From assembly GCA_027489035.1 (NCBI GenBank), contig JAIYAN010000015.1, positions 248,001 through 312,000 on the forward strand: a DNA stretch of 64,000 nucleotides. The letters are read 5' to 3'. The position numbers and the translations under genes are program-made. Positions 46,096 through 55,526 of the stretch are shown piece by piece. Below the pieces are notes generated by a model that did no database searches, was not told where the DNA came from, and saw only the letters and a program-made list of their open reading frames with translations. How positions within the stretch are numbered: position 1 is the first letter of the stretch; every line of letters begins with the position of its first letter. Source of the stretch: Chitinophagaceae bacterium. Lineage in GTDB: Bacteria > Bacteroidota > Bacteroidia > Chitinophagales > Chitinophagaceae.

Positions 46096-47355
46096 ATGAA
46101 CATTAAACAAAGATTAACCATATTAAGTTTTCTACAATTTTTTATTTGGGGTTCTTGGTTAATATCAACTGGCGGTTATTTGTTTTCTTTAAAATTTACA
46201 GGCATAGAAATCGGTAGTGTCTTCTCTACCTTAGGCATTGCTTCTTTAATCATGCCTGCCATTTTGGGAATTGTAGCAGATAAATGGGTTAATGCCGAAA
46301 AATTATTGGGTATTTGTCATCTTGTGGGTGCTGTTTGTTTAATCATGGTTTCATTCATCAAGGATCCGGTAATCATGTTTTGGGTAATGCTGCTGAATTC
46401 AATGGCTTATATGCCTACCATTTCTCTCAACAACGCAGTTTCTTACAAGTTACTTTCACAATCAGGTTTCGATATTCAAAAAACATTTCCACCGATTCGT
46501 GTATTTGGTACCATTGGATTTATTGTTGCGATGTGGTTTGTAGATTTAACTGGTTTTTCAAAAACAAATTTTCAGTATTATTTAGCAGCTGCGTCTGCAA
46601 TTGTAATGGGATTGTATAGTTTAAATCTTCCACCATGTAAACCAGTAAAAACGGAATCGAAAAATACGTTTATGTCTAAAATGGGTTTAGATGCTTTGGT
46701 GCTTTTAAAGCAAGAGCGTATGGTAGTGTTTTTTCTATTTTCAATGCTACTTGGTGCGGCATTGCAGGTTACCAACACATTTGGCGGTAGTTTTCTAAGC
46801 GATTTCGGAAAAAATGAATTATTTAAAGATTCTTTTGTGGTAAAACACGATTTGGTGATGCTTTCTTTATCGCAGATCTCAGAGACGCTTTTCATCTTAA
46901 CCATTCCTTATTTCTTGAAAAAATTTGGTATCAAAATCGTGATGGTCTTAAGCATTTTTGCATGGATACTTCGATTCGGATTTTTTGGCATAGGCGACCC
47001 AGATCCAAATGGCGGACTTGTATTTTTAATTTTATCGATGATTGTTTATGGAATGGCATTCGATTTTTTCAACATTTCAGGCTCGCTTTTTGTAGAAAGA
47101 GAAACGCCTTCTGCAATCAGATCTAGCGCCCAAGGATTATTTATGATGGTTACCAATGGATTAGGTGCTATCATTGGTGGAATTGGTAGCGGTTGGGTGG
47201 TTGATTATTGGACAGAAAACGGCATTAAAGATTGGCCAGCTATCTGGTTTAGCTTTGCTGGATATGCTTTTATACTATTGATATTTTTCCCACTATTGTT
47301 TAAATATCGTCATTATCCAGAAGATGAATATGGTGAAACAAGAAGAAGTTCTTAA
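46096..47355 (+). CDS. Nucleoside:H+ symporter family (NupG-like) MFS transporter
   Basis: 419 residues, twelve membrane helices. The start RLTILSFLQFFIWGSWLIS and the loop FPPIRVFGTIGFIVAMW are typical of the nucleoside permease branch of the major facilitator superfamily. Predicted to take up nucleosides with protons. The gene stands alone and converges with a secreted-protein gene 3 bp away. Confidence 0.88.
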   Translation: MNIKQRLTILSFLQFFIWGSWLISTGGYLFSLKFTGIEIGSVFSTLGIASLIMPAILGIVADKWVNAEKLLGICHLVGAVCLIMVSFIKDPVIMFWVMLLNSMAYMPTISLNNAVSYKLLSQSGFDIQKTFPPIRVFGTIGFIVAMWFVDLTGFSKTNFQYYLAAASAIVMGLYSLNLPPCKPVKTESKNTFMSKMGLDALVLLKQERMVVFFLFSMLLGAALQVTNTFGGSFLSDFGKNELFKDSFVVKHDLVMLSLSQISETLFILTIPYFLKKFGIKIVMVLSIFAWILRFGFFGIGDPDPNGGLVFLILSMIVYGMAFDFFNISGSLFVERETPSAIRSSAQGLFMMVTNGLGAIIGGIGSGWVVDYWTENGIKDWPAIWFSFAGYAFILLIFFPLLFKYRHYPEDEYGETRRSS

Positions 47356-47358
47356 TAT

Positions 47359-48294
47359 TTATTGTGGATTTGTAGGTTTCAATTTCGTATCATCAATATT
47401 TCCTTTAGCATCTCTAATGGGCATTGGTGTGGGTACTTTTCCTTCAGGGATAATTTGGTCAAATATTTTTGGTACTAAAACCCATCTGCCACCTTTCCAT
47501 TTCAAACCATCATAATCCCCATCTCCAATCATCGTCCACGCTTTTGCAGGTTCATTGCTTTCAGAAATCATATGTTCCATTACAATCATGTTCATTTCGC
47601 TATCAAAATTTAATTTTGGACTAGCATCTTTCTTATACTCCATGATATAACGAGCTGGGTAATGTGGTTTTATTTCATCATTTGGTATTAAGAAATAACC
47701 ACCGCCAAAAACGGGTAAGCCATCTTTGAAATGCAGTACCTCAATGATTTTTTTAGTGCTGCGAATGTTGTTTTCATCATAGCCAATAAGGGTATAATAT
47801 TTTCCTTTTTTGTATACTTTTTCAATCATTTTATAATAGATAGCACCTACCCATGCTAAGTTTGAAGTAATCGTGTCTGCTATGTTTTCGATAACATCTG
47901 ATTTGTCGATTAATGGGAATAATTTCAACGATCCATCTGATGTATTCATTTGTATTGCACCATGTTGACGAACATTATTTTCGTCAATCACCAATTGCCA
48001 AGTAAATATTCTAAAACTGCTATCAGGTGCGTAAATTCTAGATATGGTAATTAATGAATCAAAAGGGTAGTAGAAGGAGTTTTTTGTTTTTAATAATTTT
48101 ACCCAATTTTTCACGAAAATACTGTCTGAAATTATTCGATTGTTTGCTTCTGAACCTTGAATGATTTCAACTGCATGAGGAGTCAATTCTTGCTCACCTG
48201 ATACAAGCAAATCTAAATTGGGTGCAGTTATGCGCTGGGCATCAACGTTAGAAAAATTAAATATAATCAGCAAAAAAAATAGCGTCTTCTTCAT
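47359..48294 (-). CDS. Conserved secreted protein of unknown function
   Basis: 311 residues. Signal peptide cut after VDAQR; the mature chain is mixed alpha/beta with an aromatic-rich end (WTMIGDGDYDGLKWKGGRWV). No enzymatic motif recognised and no sorting domain at the C-terminus, so it is probably periplasmic. It reads like a family limited to Bacteroidota; I cannot name it. Confidence 0.78.
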   Translation of the reverse strand: MKKTLFFLLIIFNFSNVDAQRITAPNLDLLVSGEQELTPHAVEIIQGSEANNRIISDSIFVKNWVKLLKTKNSFYYPFDSLITISRIYAPDSSFRIFTWQLVIDENNVRQHGAIQMNTSDGSLKLFPLIDKSDVIENIADTITSNLAWVGAIYYKMIEKVYKKGKYYTLIGYDENNIRSTKKIIEVLHFKDGLPVFGGGYFLIPNDEIKPHYPARYIMEYKKDASPKLNFDSEMNMIVMEHMISESNEPAKAWTMIGDGDYDGLKWKGGRWVLVPKIFDQIIPEGKVPTPMPIRDAKGNIDDTKLKPTNPQ

Positions 48295-48355
48295 TCATTA
48301 AAAATAAGAAACTATTGTTAATCGAGGTGTAGATTAAGCAGATTGAAAATGAATT

Positions 48356-48925
48356 TTAACGATTTAGTAGTTGAATCAATTGATTTGAAAAACCAATTAA
48401 GGTAGAAGAATAAACATCTATTCGATGGTCATCTACAGGTACTTCTGGTTTTGTAGTTGGAAGGAAAACCGTTATTGCACCTATGTTTCGTCCAAATTCC
48501 ATATCGCTTAATGTGTTACCAACCATAATTGATTTATTAAAATCGATATCTGGAAAGTCAGCTTTTGCTTTCAACCCCATTCCAGGATTGGGTTTTCTAT
48601 ATGGACTATTTTCATCCAAATCAGGACAGAAATAGATGGCATCTATTTTTCCACCCGCATTTTCAATAGCCATTTTCATATTGTCGTGAATAATGGTTAA
48701 GTCTTCGATTTTTGTCATTCCCTTCCCAACACCTTTTTGATTGGTAACAACAATGATTCTAGAAAAAATTGGAGAAAAAGACTTTATTGCATCGATTACA
48801 CCATCTAAAAAAACAAATTCATCCCAAGTATGAATATAATCCTTGTATTTTTCATGATTGATAACGCCATCTCTATCTAAAAAAAGGGTCCAGGATTTAT
48901 CAATGTTTTGTAATTGTGTAAGCAT
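48356..48925 (-). CDS. gmhB: D-glycero-D-manno-heptose 1,7-bisphosphate 7-phosphatase
   Basis: 189 residues, HAD-IIIA fold: LFLDRDGVINHEKY carries the two catalytic Asp, VVTNQKGVGKG and NPGMGLKAKADFPDI with GNTLSDMEFG complete the site. Third enzymatic step of the heptose pathway encoded by the four genes here. The ATG at 48925 is preferred to a TTG at 48940. Confidence 0.93.
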   Translation of the reverse strand: MLTQLQNIDKSWTLFLDRDGVINHEKYKDYIHTWDEFVFLDGVIDAIKSFSPIFSRIIVVTNQKGVGKGMTKIEDLTIIHDNMKMAIENAGGKIDAIYFCPDLDENSPYRKPNPGMGLKAKADFPDIDFNKSIMVGNTLSDMEFGRNIGAITVFLPTTKPEVPVDDHRIDVYSSTLIGFSNQLIQLLNR

Positions 48926-48963
48926 TATTTTATTGAGCAAGAATTTGTTTGAGTAAAAATGAT

Positions 48964-49674
48964 TTATTTGTTTCCCAGTTCTCGCCCTGCTTTTTCAAAA
49001 TCTTCGGGAATGCCAATATCGATGAAATAGCCATCAAATAAGCATCCTGTCATTTTTAATTGGTTGAAATATTTTTCTAAATAATCTTTTTCAAAAGAAA
49101 AAATGGTTGGGAAAGAGATAGATTTAAATGAAGCAACATGTAGTGCATATACACCGCCGTTTATATTTCCAGTTACGTATTGCTTTTTTTCTTTGAAACT
49201 GGTAATGTTATTTTCGAGGTCTGTTTCTACCACACCATATCTATCAAAATGATGCATGGTTTTCAATGATAAAGTACAATTTGATTTACTATTAATGTGT
49301 AAATCAAGCAATGCTTGAATATCGACATTAAACATGGTGTCGCCATTTAGAATAATTACATTTTCTTCTGTGGCATAATCGCAAGCCAATCGAATGGCGC
49401 CACCAGTTCCTAATGGTTCGTTTTCTAGAGCTATTTGATATTGTAATTGAGGGTAATTGCTCATGATAAATGCTTCTATTACCTCATGCATGTAACCTAG
49501 TGAGAAAATAAATTTAGTTACTTGTTGTTGTAATAAATAGTCTATTAAATATGCCAAAAAAGGCTTTCCAGCTATAGGCGCCATACATTTTGGTAAATCA
49601 GGAACGGCCGATCTCAATCTAGTGCCTAATCCTCCTGCTAAAATGATGCACTCTGTTTGTTTAAATTCACTCAT
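48964..49674 (-). CDS. hddC: D-glycero-alpha-D-manno-heptose 1-phosphate guanylyltransferase
   Basis: 236 residues, nucleotidyltransferase fold: AGGLGTRLRSAVPDLPKCMA (nucleotide-binding start) and LNGDTMFNVD (metal-binding Asp). With HddA and GmhA/GmhB as neighbours it is HddC, forming GDP-D-alpha-D-heptose, rather than a generic sugar-phosphate nucleotidyltransferase. Four bp from gmhA. Confidence 0.9.
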   Translation of the reverse strand: MSEFKQTECIILAGGLGTRLRSAVPDLPKCMAPIAGKPFLAYLIDYLLQQQVTKFIFSLGYMHEVIEAFIMSNYPQLQYQIALENEPLGTGGAIRLACDYATEENVIILNGDTMFNVDIQALLDLHINSKSNCTLSLKTMHHFDRYGVVETDLENNITSFKEKKQYVTGNINGGVYALHVASFKSISFPTIFSFEKDYLEKYFNQLKMTGCLFDGYFIDIGIPEDFEKAGRELGNK

Positions 49675-49678
49675 ATTA

Positions 49679-50263
49679 TTAACCTAAAGTATTGAAATAA
49701 CTTTCTTCAACCAATTGACAAATGATGTGCCCAAGTAAAATATGGCTTTCTTGAATTCTTGGTGTATCTGTAGAAGGAACGTTTAATAAATAATCGCTTA
49801 GCGCTTTCATTTTTCCACCAGATTCGCCAGTTAATCCAACAGTAATCATGCCTTTTTCTTTAGCCATTTCAAAAGCTTTAACGATGTTAGCGCTATTGCC
49901 TGAAGTACTTAATCCTACAAGTACATCACCTGGTTTTCCAATGCCTTTTATGATTCTAGAGTAAACAACATCGTAGCTGTAATCATTGGCAACGGCTGTT
50001 AAATAAGAAGTATTTACATGCAAAGCTTCTGCAGGCAATGCATCTCTATCGGTATAAAAACGGCCGCTGAATTCGGCTGCTAAGTGTTGCGCATCTGCAG
50101 CACTACCGCCATTTCCACAAAACAACACTTTGTTGCCATTTTTAAAAGCTTCAACGATTTTATCCGAACATGCAGCAACAATTTCAATCATAGAATCGTT
50201 GCTTAAAATATTTGCTTTTACATCAATTGAAGATTGAATGATGTCTTTAATTTTATTGTTCAT
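49679..50263 (-). CDS. gmhA: D-sedoheptulose 7-phosphate isomerase
   Basis: 194 residues, SIS domain: FCGNGGSAADAQHLAAEFSG with the catalytic Glu/His, LVGLSTSGNSANIVKAFE and the closing HILLGHIICQLVEES. Converts sedoheptulose 7-phosphate to D-glycero-D-manno-heptose 7-phosphate, the first step of the pathway. Confidence 0.95.
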   Translation of the reverse strand: MNNKIKDIIQSSIDVKANILSNDSMIEIVAACSDKIVEAFKNGNKVLFCGNGGSAADAQHLAAEFSGRFYTDRDALPAEALHVNTSYLTAVANDYSYDVVYSRIIKGIGKPGDVLVGLSTSGNSANIVKAFEMAKEKGMITVGLTGESGGKMKALSDYLLNVPSTDTPRIQESHILLGHIICQLVEESYFNTLG

Positions 50264-50281
50264 TTTTTATTTTTTATGAGA

Positions 50282-51304
50282 TTAAACAGTCCACGTTTTT
50301 AGACCATCATTTGTGAAAGAATAGTTTTTTATTTCGCCTCCAAATTTTAAAAGGCTCTCTATAACTGCATATCTATGATTTCCGGGGCAATAAAAAATCA
50401 TGAATCCACCACCACCAGCGCCGCTTATTTTTCCACCAGTTGCACCTGCAAGTTTAGCTGCGTCATAAATTTCTTCAATGGCACTATTGCTAATATTATC
50501 GGCCATCTTTCTTTTTTGCTGAAATCCAAAATCAAGAATCTCGCCAAATTGTGAAAGCTTTCCTTTTAATAAAGCCTCTTTCATCATTTTAGCTTGCTCT
50601 TTCAATTGATGCATGGCTTCAATGCTTTTTTCGTTTTTGTTATTTACATTTTTTACCTGTTCATTGATAATCTTTGCACTTTCTCTTGAGGTGGCTGTGA
50701 AATATAATACAAGATTGTTTTCTAGCTCATTCATGTATTCAGGTCTGATACGTAATGGATTTACAATTACTTTATCTTGATCATAAAATTCCATGAAGTT
50801 TACTCCTCCAAAGGTTGCTGCGTATTGGTCTTGTTTTCCTCCCGATAATTTCAAATCATTACGTTCAATTTCATAAGCCAAATGTGCAATGTCATAATCA
50901 CCCAAAGGTAGTTTTAGCATTTCTACAAAAGCGCCTAAAATGGCAACAACAAGAGTAGAAGAAGTACCCAAACCCGAACCAGCTGGTGCATCTACAAAAG
51001 TGGAAATACGCATGCCTTTTAATGGGAATGGGAAATCAGCTGCGATTCTATTATAAACACCTTTTAATAAATCCAATGTGCCATCAATTGGTAATACATT
51101 GTTTAATTCAAGAATTTGTTTTTCTTTTCTATCTAAAGCTTCTACAATGATTTTAGGTTCATCTAATAATTCAATGCTTGCATAAGCAGATAAAGAAATG
51201 GTGGTATTTAAAATAGCTCCACCATATAAATCGCTGTACGGACTAACATCCGTTCCGCCACCAGCCAATCCAATTCTTAACGGCGCTTTACTTCTATACA
51301 TCAT
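50282..51304 (-). CDS. hddA: D-glycero-alpha-D-manno-heptose 7-phosphate kinase
   Basis: 340 residues, GHMP kinase: KAPLRIGLAGGGTDVSPYSD at the start, ATP loop DAPAGSGLGTSSTLVVAIL and C-terminal GGKISGAGGGGFMIFY. Phosphorylates C1 of the heptose 7-phosphate. First gene of the leftward set hddA-gmhA-hddC-gmhB, which together provide GDP-heptose for a surface polysaccharide, S-layer glycan or LPS; the glycosyltransferases are elsewhere. Confidence 0.94.
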   Translation of the reverse strand: MMYRSKAPLRIGLAGGGTDVSPYSDLYGGAILNTTISLSAYASIELLDEPKIIVEALDRKEKQILELNNVLPIDGTLDLLKGVYNRIAADFPFPLKGMRISTFVDAPAGSGLGTSSTLVVAILGAFVEMLKLPLGDYDIAHLAYEIERNDLKLSGGKQDQYAATFGGVNFMEFYDQDKVIVNPLRIRPEYMNELENNLVLYFTATSRESAKIINEQVKNVNNKNEKSIEAMHQLKEQAKMMKEALLKGKLSQFGEILDFGFQQKRKMADNISNSAIEEIYDAAKLAGATGGKISGAGGGGFMIFYCPGNHRYAVIESLLKFGGEIKNYSFTNDGLKTWTV

Positions 51305-51367
51305 AATGGCAACAAGTTATAAAATATAATATCAAGTTGAAAACAATTGTAAAAAATAATTTTAAAT

Positions 51368-51401
51368 TAAAAAGCCGAATCATTACAATCCGGCTTTTTT
51401 A
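51368..51401 (-). terminator. Terminator of the Omp28 lipoprotein gene
   Basis: AAAAGCCG...CGGCTTTT with a 13-nt loop. On the minus strand it is followed by T-rich DNA and lies 19 bp after the stop codon at 51420. Confidence 0.75.
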
Positions 51402-51419
51402 GAAAAATATATCTAGAGA

Positions 51420-52763
51420 TTAATCAAAATTTACAGTAGCTCCAACATTTGCATATTGTGAATTATATGATCCTGCATTAGTTTGTGAGGCATCAACAAC
51501 AGTTGCAATAATTGCACAATTGGCTGGAATTGCAGCATAAGGACCTCCTCCATAAACAGAACCATTTAACGACATGGTAAATGGCACTTCGTAAATATTA
51601 TTTTTAGTTTGCGCACTTACAGGAATGGCATCACCAAATAAATCTGTTGATGTTCTTCTTAAAACCGTATTGTGTTGGAAATCATTCACCGGACTAACTC
51701 CACCATACAAATAAGGAGTAGCACCATATTGCGGAGAATAATAATTGACTTGAGGGTATATCAAATTATTCTCAACCATTGCAATTACAATTTTCATCGC
51801 TTTTTCAGTTGTAACATTAAACTTAACTTTTACTGTTCCGGTAACGTTTGTTCCATCTACAGTACTATTGATAGCCATACCTAATGGAGCCCATTTTTGT
51901 AAAGCAGCATCTAACACTGAAGTTTGTTCGTTCCAAACTGATTTTCTATTTAAAATAATGGTTGGATAACCTGAGATACCGAATTGCGAATTATAAGTAG
52001 TGTAATATTGGAATTTGTATGGATCTGTTCCTCCTCCACCATGAATAGCAATTGATAATGCAGCAGGATGAGTTGCTTTATAAGATTCGATTAAATCAGT
52101 TCCTCTTGGACAATACCCGCACCAAGCCCCAGTCATATCTTCCATTAAGATTTTTTGAGTAAATGGAGATGGAGATTTAGGTACAACAGAAAGTGTAGCA
52201 ACACTTGATGGTTGATTGTTTTTTCTAGCTCTTACACTAAATGTTCCAGTAGTTGTTGGTGTATATTTATAGTTTACAGTTGCTGCATTGTTTAAGGTAA
52301 ATGAACAACTTGAAGTAATGTCATTTCCGTTTTTATCTCTTGCAGAAAAAGTTACAAAATCAAATGTGTTGAATTCAACCGATGGGGTAGAAATTTGTAC
52401 GAAAATACTATCGTTGATTACAGATTGCGACATAATTGAAGTATCTGTACATAAAATATTTCCATTGGCATCTAACTTTCTGAAAATATGTTTTACGCTA
52501 TAATTTCCAGCAGAAGGAAATGCGTGAAGAGGAGATGCTTCATTACTTGTATCGGTTCCACCAAAGTTCCAAAGATGTGATGAAAGTTGAGCTTCGCCTA
52601 CAACTGCTGGAGTAAATTGAACATAAAATGCAGCCGCAGAAGTTGTAAAGCTAGCGTCGCATGTTTCTACTACATTGCCTGATCCTGGATTGTCTTTTTT
52701 ACATGATGTGATAAAAAGTGCAACCAATCCAGTTAATAATAACGTGTTTGTAATTTTTTTCAT
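51420..52763 (-). CDS. PKD/Omp28 family outer-membrane lipoprotein with thioredoxin-like CGYC motif
   Basis: 447 residues. Lipobox FITSC (Cys21). One PKD-like module (SHLWNFGGTDTSNEASPLHAF, about 60-110), a middle beta-sandwich, then an Omp28 domain starting near residue 207 with LMEDMTGAWCGYCPRGTDLI, which contains a thioredoxin-like CGYC, and the cis-Pro region FGISGYPTIILN. Omp28 proteins are outer-membrane redox-type lipoproteins of this phylum. It is divergent (88 bp) from a TlpA-like gene, hinting at a shared thiol function. Confidence 0.88.
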   Translation of the reverse strand: MKKITNTLLLTGLVALFITSCKKDNPGSGNVVETCDASFTTSAAAFYVQFTPAVVGEAQLSSHLWNFGGTDTSNEASPLHAFPSAGNYSVKHIFRKLDANGNILCTDTSIMSQSVINDSIFVQISTPSVEFNTFDFVTFSARDKNGNDITSSCSFTLNNAATVNYKYTPTTTGTFSVRARKNNQPSSVATLSVVPKSPSPFTQKILMEDMTGAWCGYCPRGTDLIESYKATHPAALSIAIHGGGGTDPYKFQYYTTYNSQFGISGYPTIILNRKSVWNEQTSVLDAALQKWAPLGMAINSTVDGTNVTGTVKVKFNVTTEKAMKIVIAMVENNLIYPQVNYYSPQYGATPYLYGGVSPVNDFQHNTVLRRTSTDLFGDAIPVSAQTKNNIYEVPFTMSLNGSVYGGGPYAAIPANCAIIATVVDASQTNAGSYNSQYANVGATVNFD

Positions 52764-52850
52764 GAAAGTTTTTTTTTTAAAAGTAGGGGAATTTTGCGAG
52801 ATACTCCAAAAAAAATCAGTACTTCGCTAAAAAAATAAAGAAAAAAAATA

Positions 52851-53342
52851 ATGAAAAAATATATTTACATAATTGTTGCTTTCTTGATGATACAATCAAG
52901 TTTATTGGCTCAGGAAAATGGATTTCCTTCAATAAAATTAAAATCAACAAACGGACAAATGGTTGATTTGGTTGATTTGGGTATTCAAAGTAAAGACACA
53001 ATGGTTGTAATGTCGTTTTGGGCAACTTGGTGTATTCCTTGTATCAACGAATTAGAAATAATCAATGATGTTTATGAAGAAAAACAGGCGATAAAACCAT
53101 TTAAATTTTATGGTGTTTCTGTTGATGATACAAGAACATCTCAAAGGGTAAAGCCTTTTATTAAAGGAAAAGGTTGGCAATTCAATGTGCTAATGGATAT
53201 CAACAGCGAATTAAAAAGATATTTGAATATTACAGACGTACCGCATGTGATTATTCTAAAAGACAATAAAATTGTTTATCGCCATACAGGTTATATTTCT
53301 GGAGAAGAAGAAAATCTTTTTGAAGCAATTAAAAATCTATAA
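52851..53342 (+). CDS. TlpA-like secreted thioredoxin
   Basis: 163 residues. Signal peptide (cut after LLAQ), then a TlpA/ResA-type thioredoxin fold with SFWATWCIPCINELEI (about residues 60-75) and the cis-Pro segment ITDVPHVIIL. Likely reduces or transfers disulfides on exported proteins. 33 bp upstream of the DUF6029 gene, same strand. Confidence 0.92.
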   Translation: MKKYIYIIVAFLMIQSSLLAQENGFPSIKLKSTNGQMVDLVDLGIQSKDTMVVMSFWATWCIPCINELEIINDVYEEKQAIKPFKFYGVSVDDTRTSQRVKPFIKGKGWQFNVLMDINSELKRYLNITDVPHVIILKDNKIVYRHTGYISGEEENLFEAIKNL

Positions 53343-53374
53343 ACAACTTACTTATCCCATTAATTCAATTTTTT

Positions 53375-54982
53375 ATGAGAAAAAAAGGATACATCCTTGC
53401 CATTATATTTTTCAGTTTCTTTCTAAGTTCTAATCAAAGTTTTAGTCAATCTTTAAATCAACTGATTAAAGGTAATTTTAGCGGCAGCTACGAAAATTAT
53501 TCTCAGTATTATTTAAAAGATGATAAAATCGGCGCATTATTGCCTCTAGATAGAATAGGATCTAACGGATTTTTGAAATTAGATTATAACTATGGCAAGT
53601 TTTCTGCAGGTGCTCAATTTGAAAGTTATTTGCCATCAATATTGGGCTATTTTCCTATTCCCGTAGACAATCAATCTAAAATCGTCAATAAATATTTCAA
53701 ATACACAGATGAAAAGTTTTCGGTTCAAGTGGGCGACTTTTATGAACAATTTGGAAGTGGATTAATATTCAGGGCTTTTGAAAACAGACAAATTGGTATA
53801 AATAATGCCGTTGAGGGTTTTAATATCCATGTTAATCCAACTGATTACTTCAGAATGAAAGTTATATATGGCAGAACCCGTCAAATTTTTGAATATGCAA
53901 AAGCGGTAAACAGAGGTTTTGATGCAGAATTAGATGTAAATCATTTATTAGGTAGAAAAAATGATCCAATAAATGTCGCCATTGGTGGAAGTTATTTTGG
54001 TAAATACCAGGATTACACTGGTCCTTTAGATAAATTTCCTTCAACCGTTCATTCTTTTGCAGGAAGAATTGATTTAGATGCAAATGACTTTTCCTTAAGT
54101 TCAGAATATGTGGAGAAAGCAAGCGATCCAAATTTGTTGAATAATCAGAGCTTTGAAAAAGGAAAAGCATTTCAAGTGAATGGTTCATTTACAAAAAATA
54201 ATTTCGGTGCTACCGCTACTTTTCGTTCTGTGTATAATATGAATTCAACAAGTGATAGAAATCAAGAATTTACATCAATTGCACCTTTAAATTATGTACC
54301 CGCTTTAACCAAGCAACATGATTATTTAACCAGCAATATTTATGTGTATGCTGCACAATTAAAAGGTGAGGTTGGTTTTCAAACTGATGTTTTCTATAAC
54401 ATAAAACCTGGAACTAAATTAGGCGGTAAATATGGCACGAAAATTTCTGCTAATTATTCAATGTTTAATGCATTGAAAGAACCAGGTAATTTAACGGCCA
54501 TTGGAAAACAAAAATATTTTAGCGATGCCAATATTGAGATAAAAAAGAAGTTTAGTAAGCAAATGGAAATGACATTGGGTTTGCAACAAATTTTTTATAA
54601 TTCTGCTGTAATACAAGTTGTTTCCAATGAAACGGTTTCGGCTAATGTTGTGGCATTGGGTGGGTTATACAAATGGAAATCTAAAAAATCAGTACGTGTG
54701 AAATTGGAGCATCTATCATCAGAAACAGATTCAAAAAGTTGGGCATCTGGATTAGCAGAATTTTCATTTTCTTCGCCGTATGCATTTTTTATAAGCGACT
54801 TATATAATTACGGTAAAACAAAAAATCATTATTATAATTTTGGTGCAAGCGTTACCAAAAAATCCACACGTTTTAGTTTGTCATTTGGTAAGCAAAGAGC
54901 AGGATTGTTTTGTGTAGGTGGTATTTGTCGATTTGTTCCGGCATCTTATGGATTTACAGCAGGGTTGACAACAAGTTTTTAA
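53375..54982 (+). CDS. DUF6029-like outer-membrane beta-barrel protein
   Basis: 535 residues: signal peptide (cut near SFSQS), then antiparallel beta-strands throughout with typical aromatic ends, for instance VQVGDFYEQFGSGLIFRAFE near residue 110, ending in F as outer-membrane barrels do. I match it to the DUF6029 group of Bacteroidota. Probably cotranscribed with the TlpA-like gene; substrate unknown. A paired-cysteine segment FCVGGICRFVP near the end could be a target for the neighbouring thioredoxins. Confidence 0.82.
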   Translation: MRKKGYILAIIFFSFFLSSNQSFSQSLNQLIKGNFSGSYENYSQYYLKDDKIGALLPLDRIGSNGFLKLDYNYGKFSAGAQFESYLPSILGYFPIPVDNQSKIVNKYFKYTDEKFSVQVGDFYEQFGSGLIFRAFENRQIGINNAVEGFNIHVNPTDYFRMKVIYGRTRQIFEYAKAVNRGFDAELDVNHLLGRKNDPINVAIGGSYFGKYQDYTGPLDKFPSTVHSFAGRIDLDANDFSLSSEYVEKASDPNLLNNQSFEKGKAFQVNGSFTKNNFGATATFRSVYNMNSTSDRNQEFTSIAPLNYVPALTKQHDYLTSNIYVYAAQLKGEVGFQTDVFYNIKPGTKLGGKYGTKISANYSMFNALKEPGNLTAIGKQKYFSDANIEIKKKFSKQMEMTLGLQQIFYNSAVIQVVSNETVSANVVALGGLYKWKSKKSVRVKLEHLSSETDSKSWASGLAEFSFSSPYAFFISDLYNYGKTKNHYYNFGASVTKKSTRFSLSFGKQRAGLFCVGGICRFVPASYGFTAGLTTSF

Positions 54983-55030
54983 AATTGAAGAGGTAGAGAT
55001 ACCTTTTTTACTTTATATAAATGATAAAAT

Positions 55031-55066
55031 AAAACCCCGGTTGCTTATGGTAACCGGGGTTTTTGT
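55031..55066. terminator. Strong bidirectional terminator
   Basis: AAAACCCCGGTT and AACCGGGGTTTTT form a 12-bp perfect stem with a 9-nt loop. T-runs on both strands allow it to end both the DUF6029 transcript and the leftward HTH transcript. Confidence 0.9.
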
Positions 55067-55111
55067 TTATAAAAGGTTGGATTGTTTGATGAATTTTCTT
55101 TCGCTTTTAAA

Positions 55112-55414
55112 TCATAATGTTACAGATAAATTCAGTTTACCACCAAGACCTATCTCGATAATTTTTTTGAGTGTTGAAATACGCACGTCTTTAATGTCAT
55201 TCTCCACTTTTGAAATATAAGCTTTATTTGTTCCGCATTTAACTGCAAGTTGCTCTTGTGTCAAACCCTTTTCAAGTCTGGCTTCGTGAATCATTGCGCC
55301 TAATTTAAAGGTTTCATATCCATTCTCGAAATCGTCCCTTTTTCGCGTTCCTTTTTTACCATATTGTTCTTCAATATGTTGATCAAGCGTTTTGATGTTG
55401 TTATTTGTTTTCAT
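55112..55414 (-). CDS. XRE-family HTH protein (HigA-like antitoxin)
   Basis: 100 residues. A basic N-terminal arm (GKKGTRKRDDFE) precedes a helix-turn-helix domain (about 40-95; LTQEQLAVKCGTNKAYISKVEN). Length and start resemble HigA-type antitoxins of Bacteroidota. Immediately upstream, overlapping its start, are 26 codons that look like the end of a toxin gene, so it may be an orphan antitoxin. DUF2442 and DUF4160 genes lie further upstream on the same strand. Confidence 0.88.
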   Translation of the reverse strand: MKTNNNIKTLDQHIEEQYGKKGTRKRDDFENGYETFKLGAMIHEARLEKGLTQEQLAVKCGTNKAYISKVENDIKDVRISTLKKIIEIGLGGKLNLSVTL

Positions 55415-55481
55415 AATAAACGGCTTTTATTTTAATTGCTTTTGAAATGAAATTATCAGGAACAGTTACCACATCGGCATT
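55401..55481 (-). pseudogene. Possible toxin-gene remnant overlapping the HTH start
   Basis: Between a TAG (55482-55484) and a TAA (55401-55403) a short open stretch ends SKAIKIKAVYYENK and overlaps the HTH start codon by 14 bases, as toxin ends do in HigBA-type operons (pattern KA-x-KIK-x2-YY-x2-K). The match is short; a dispersed intergenic repeat is the other explanation. Confidence 0.3.
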
Positions 55482-55526
55482 CTACCAGATAATTCTGGAC
55501 TAATGAATAATTCAAATTAGTATTAC

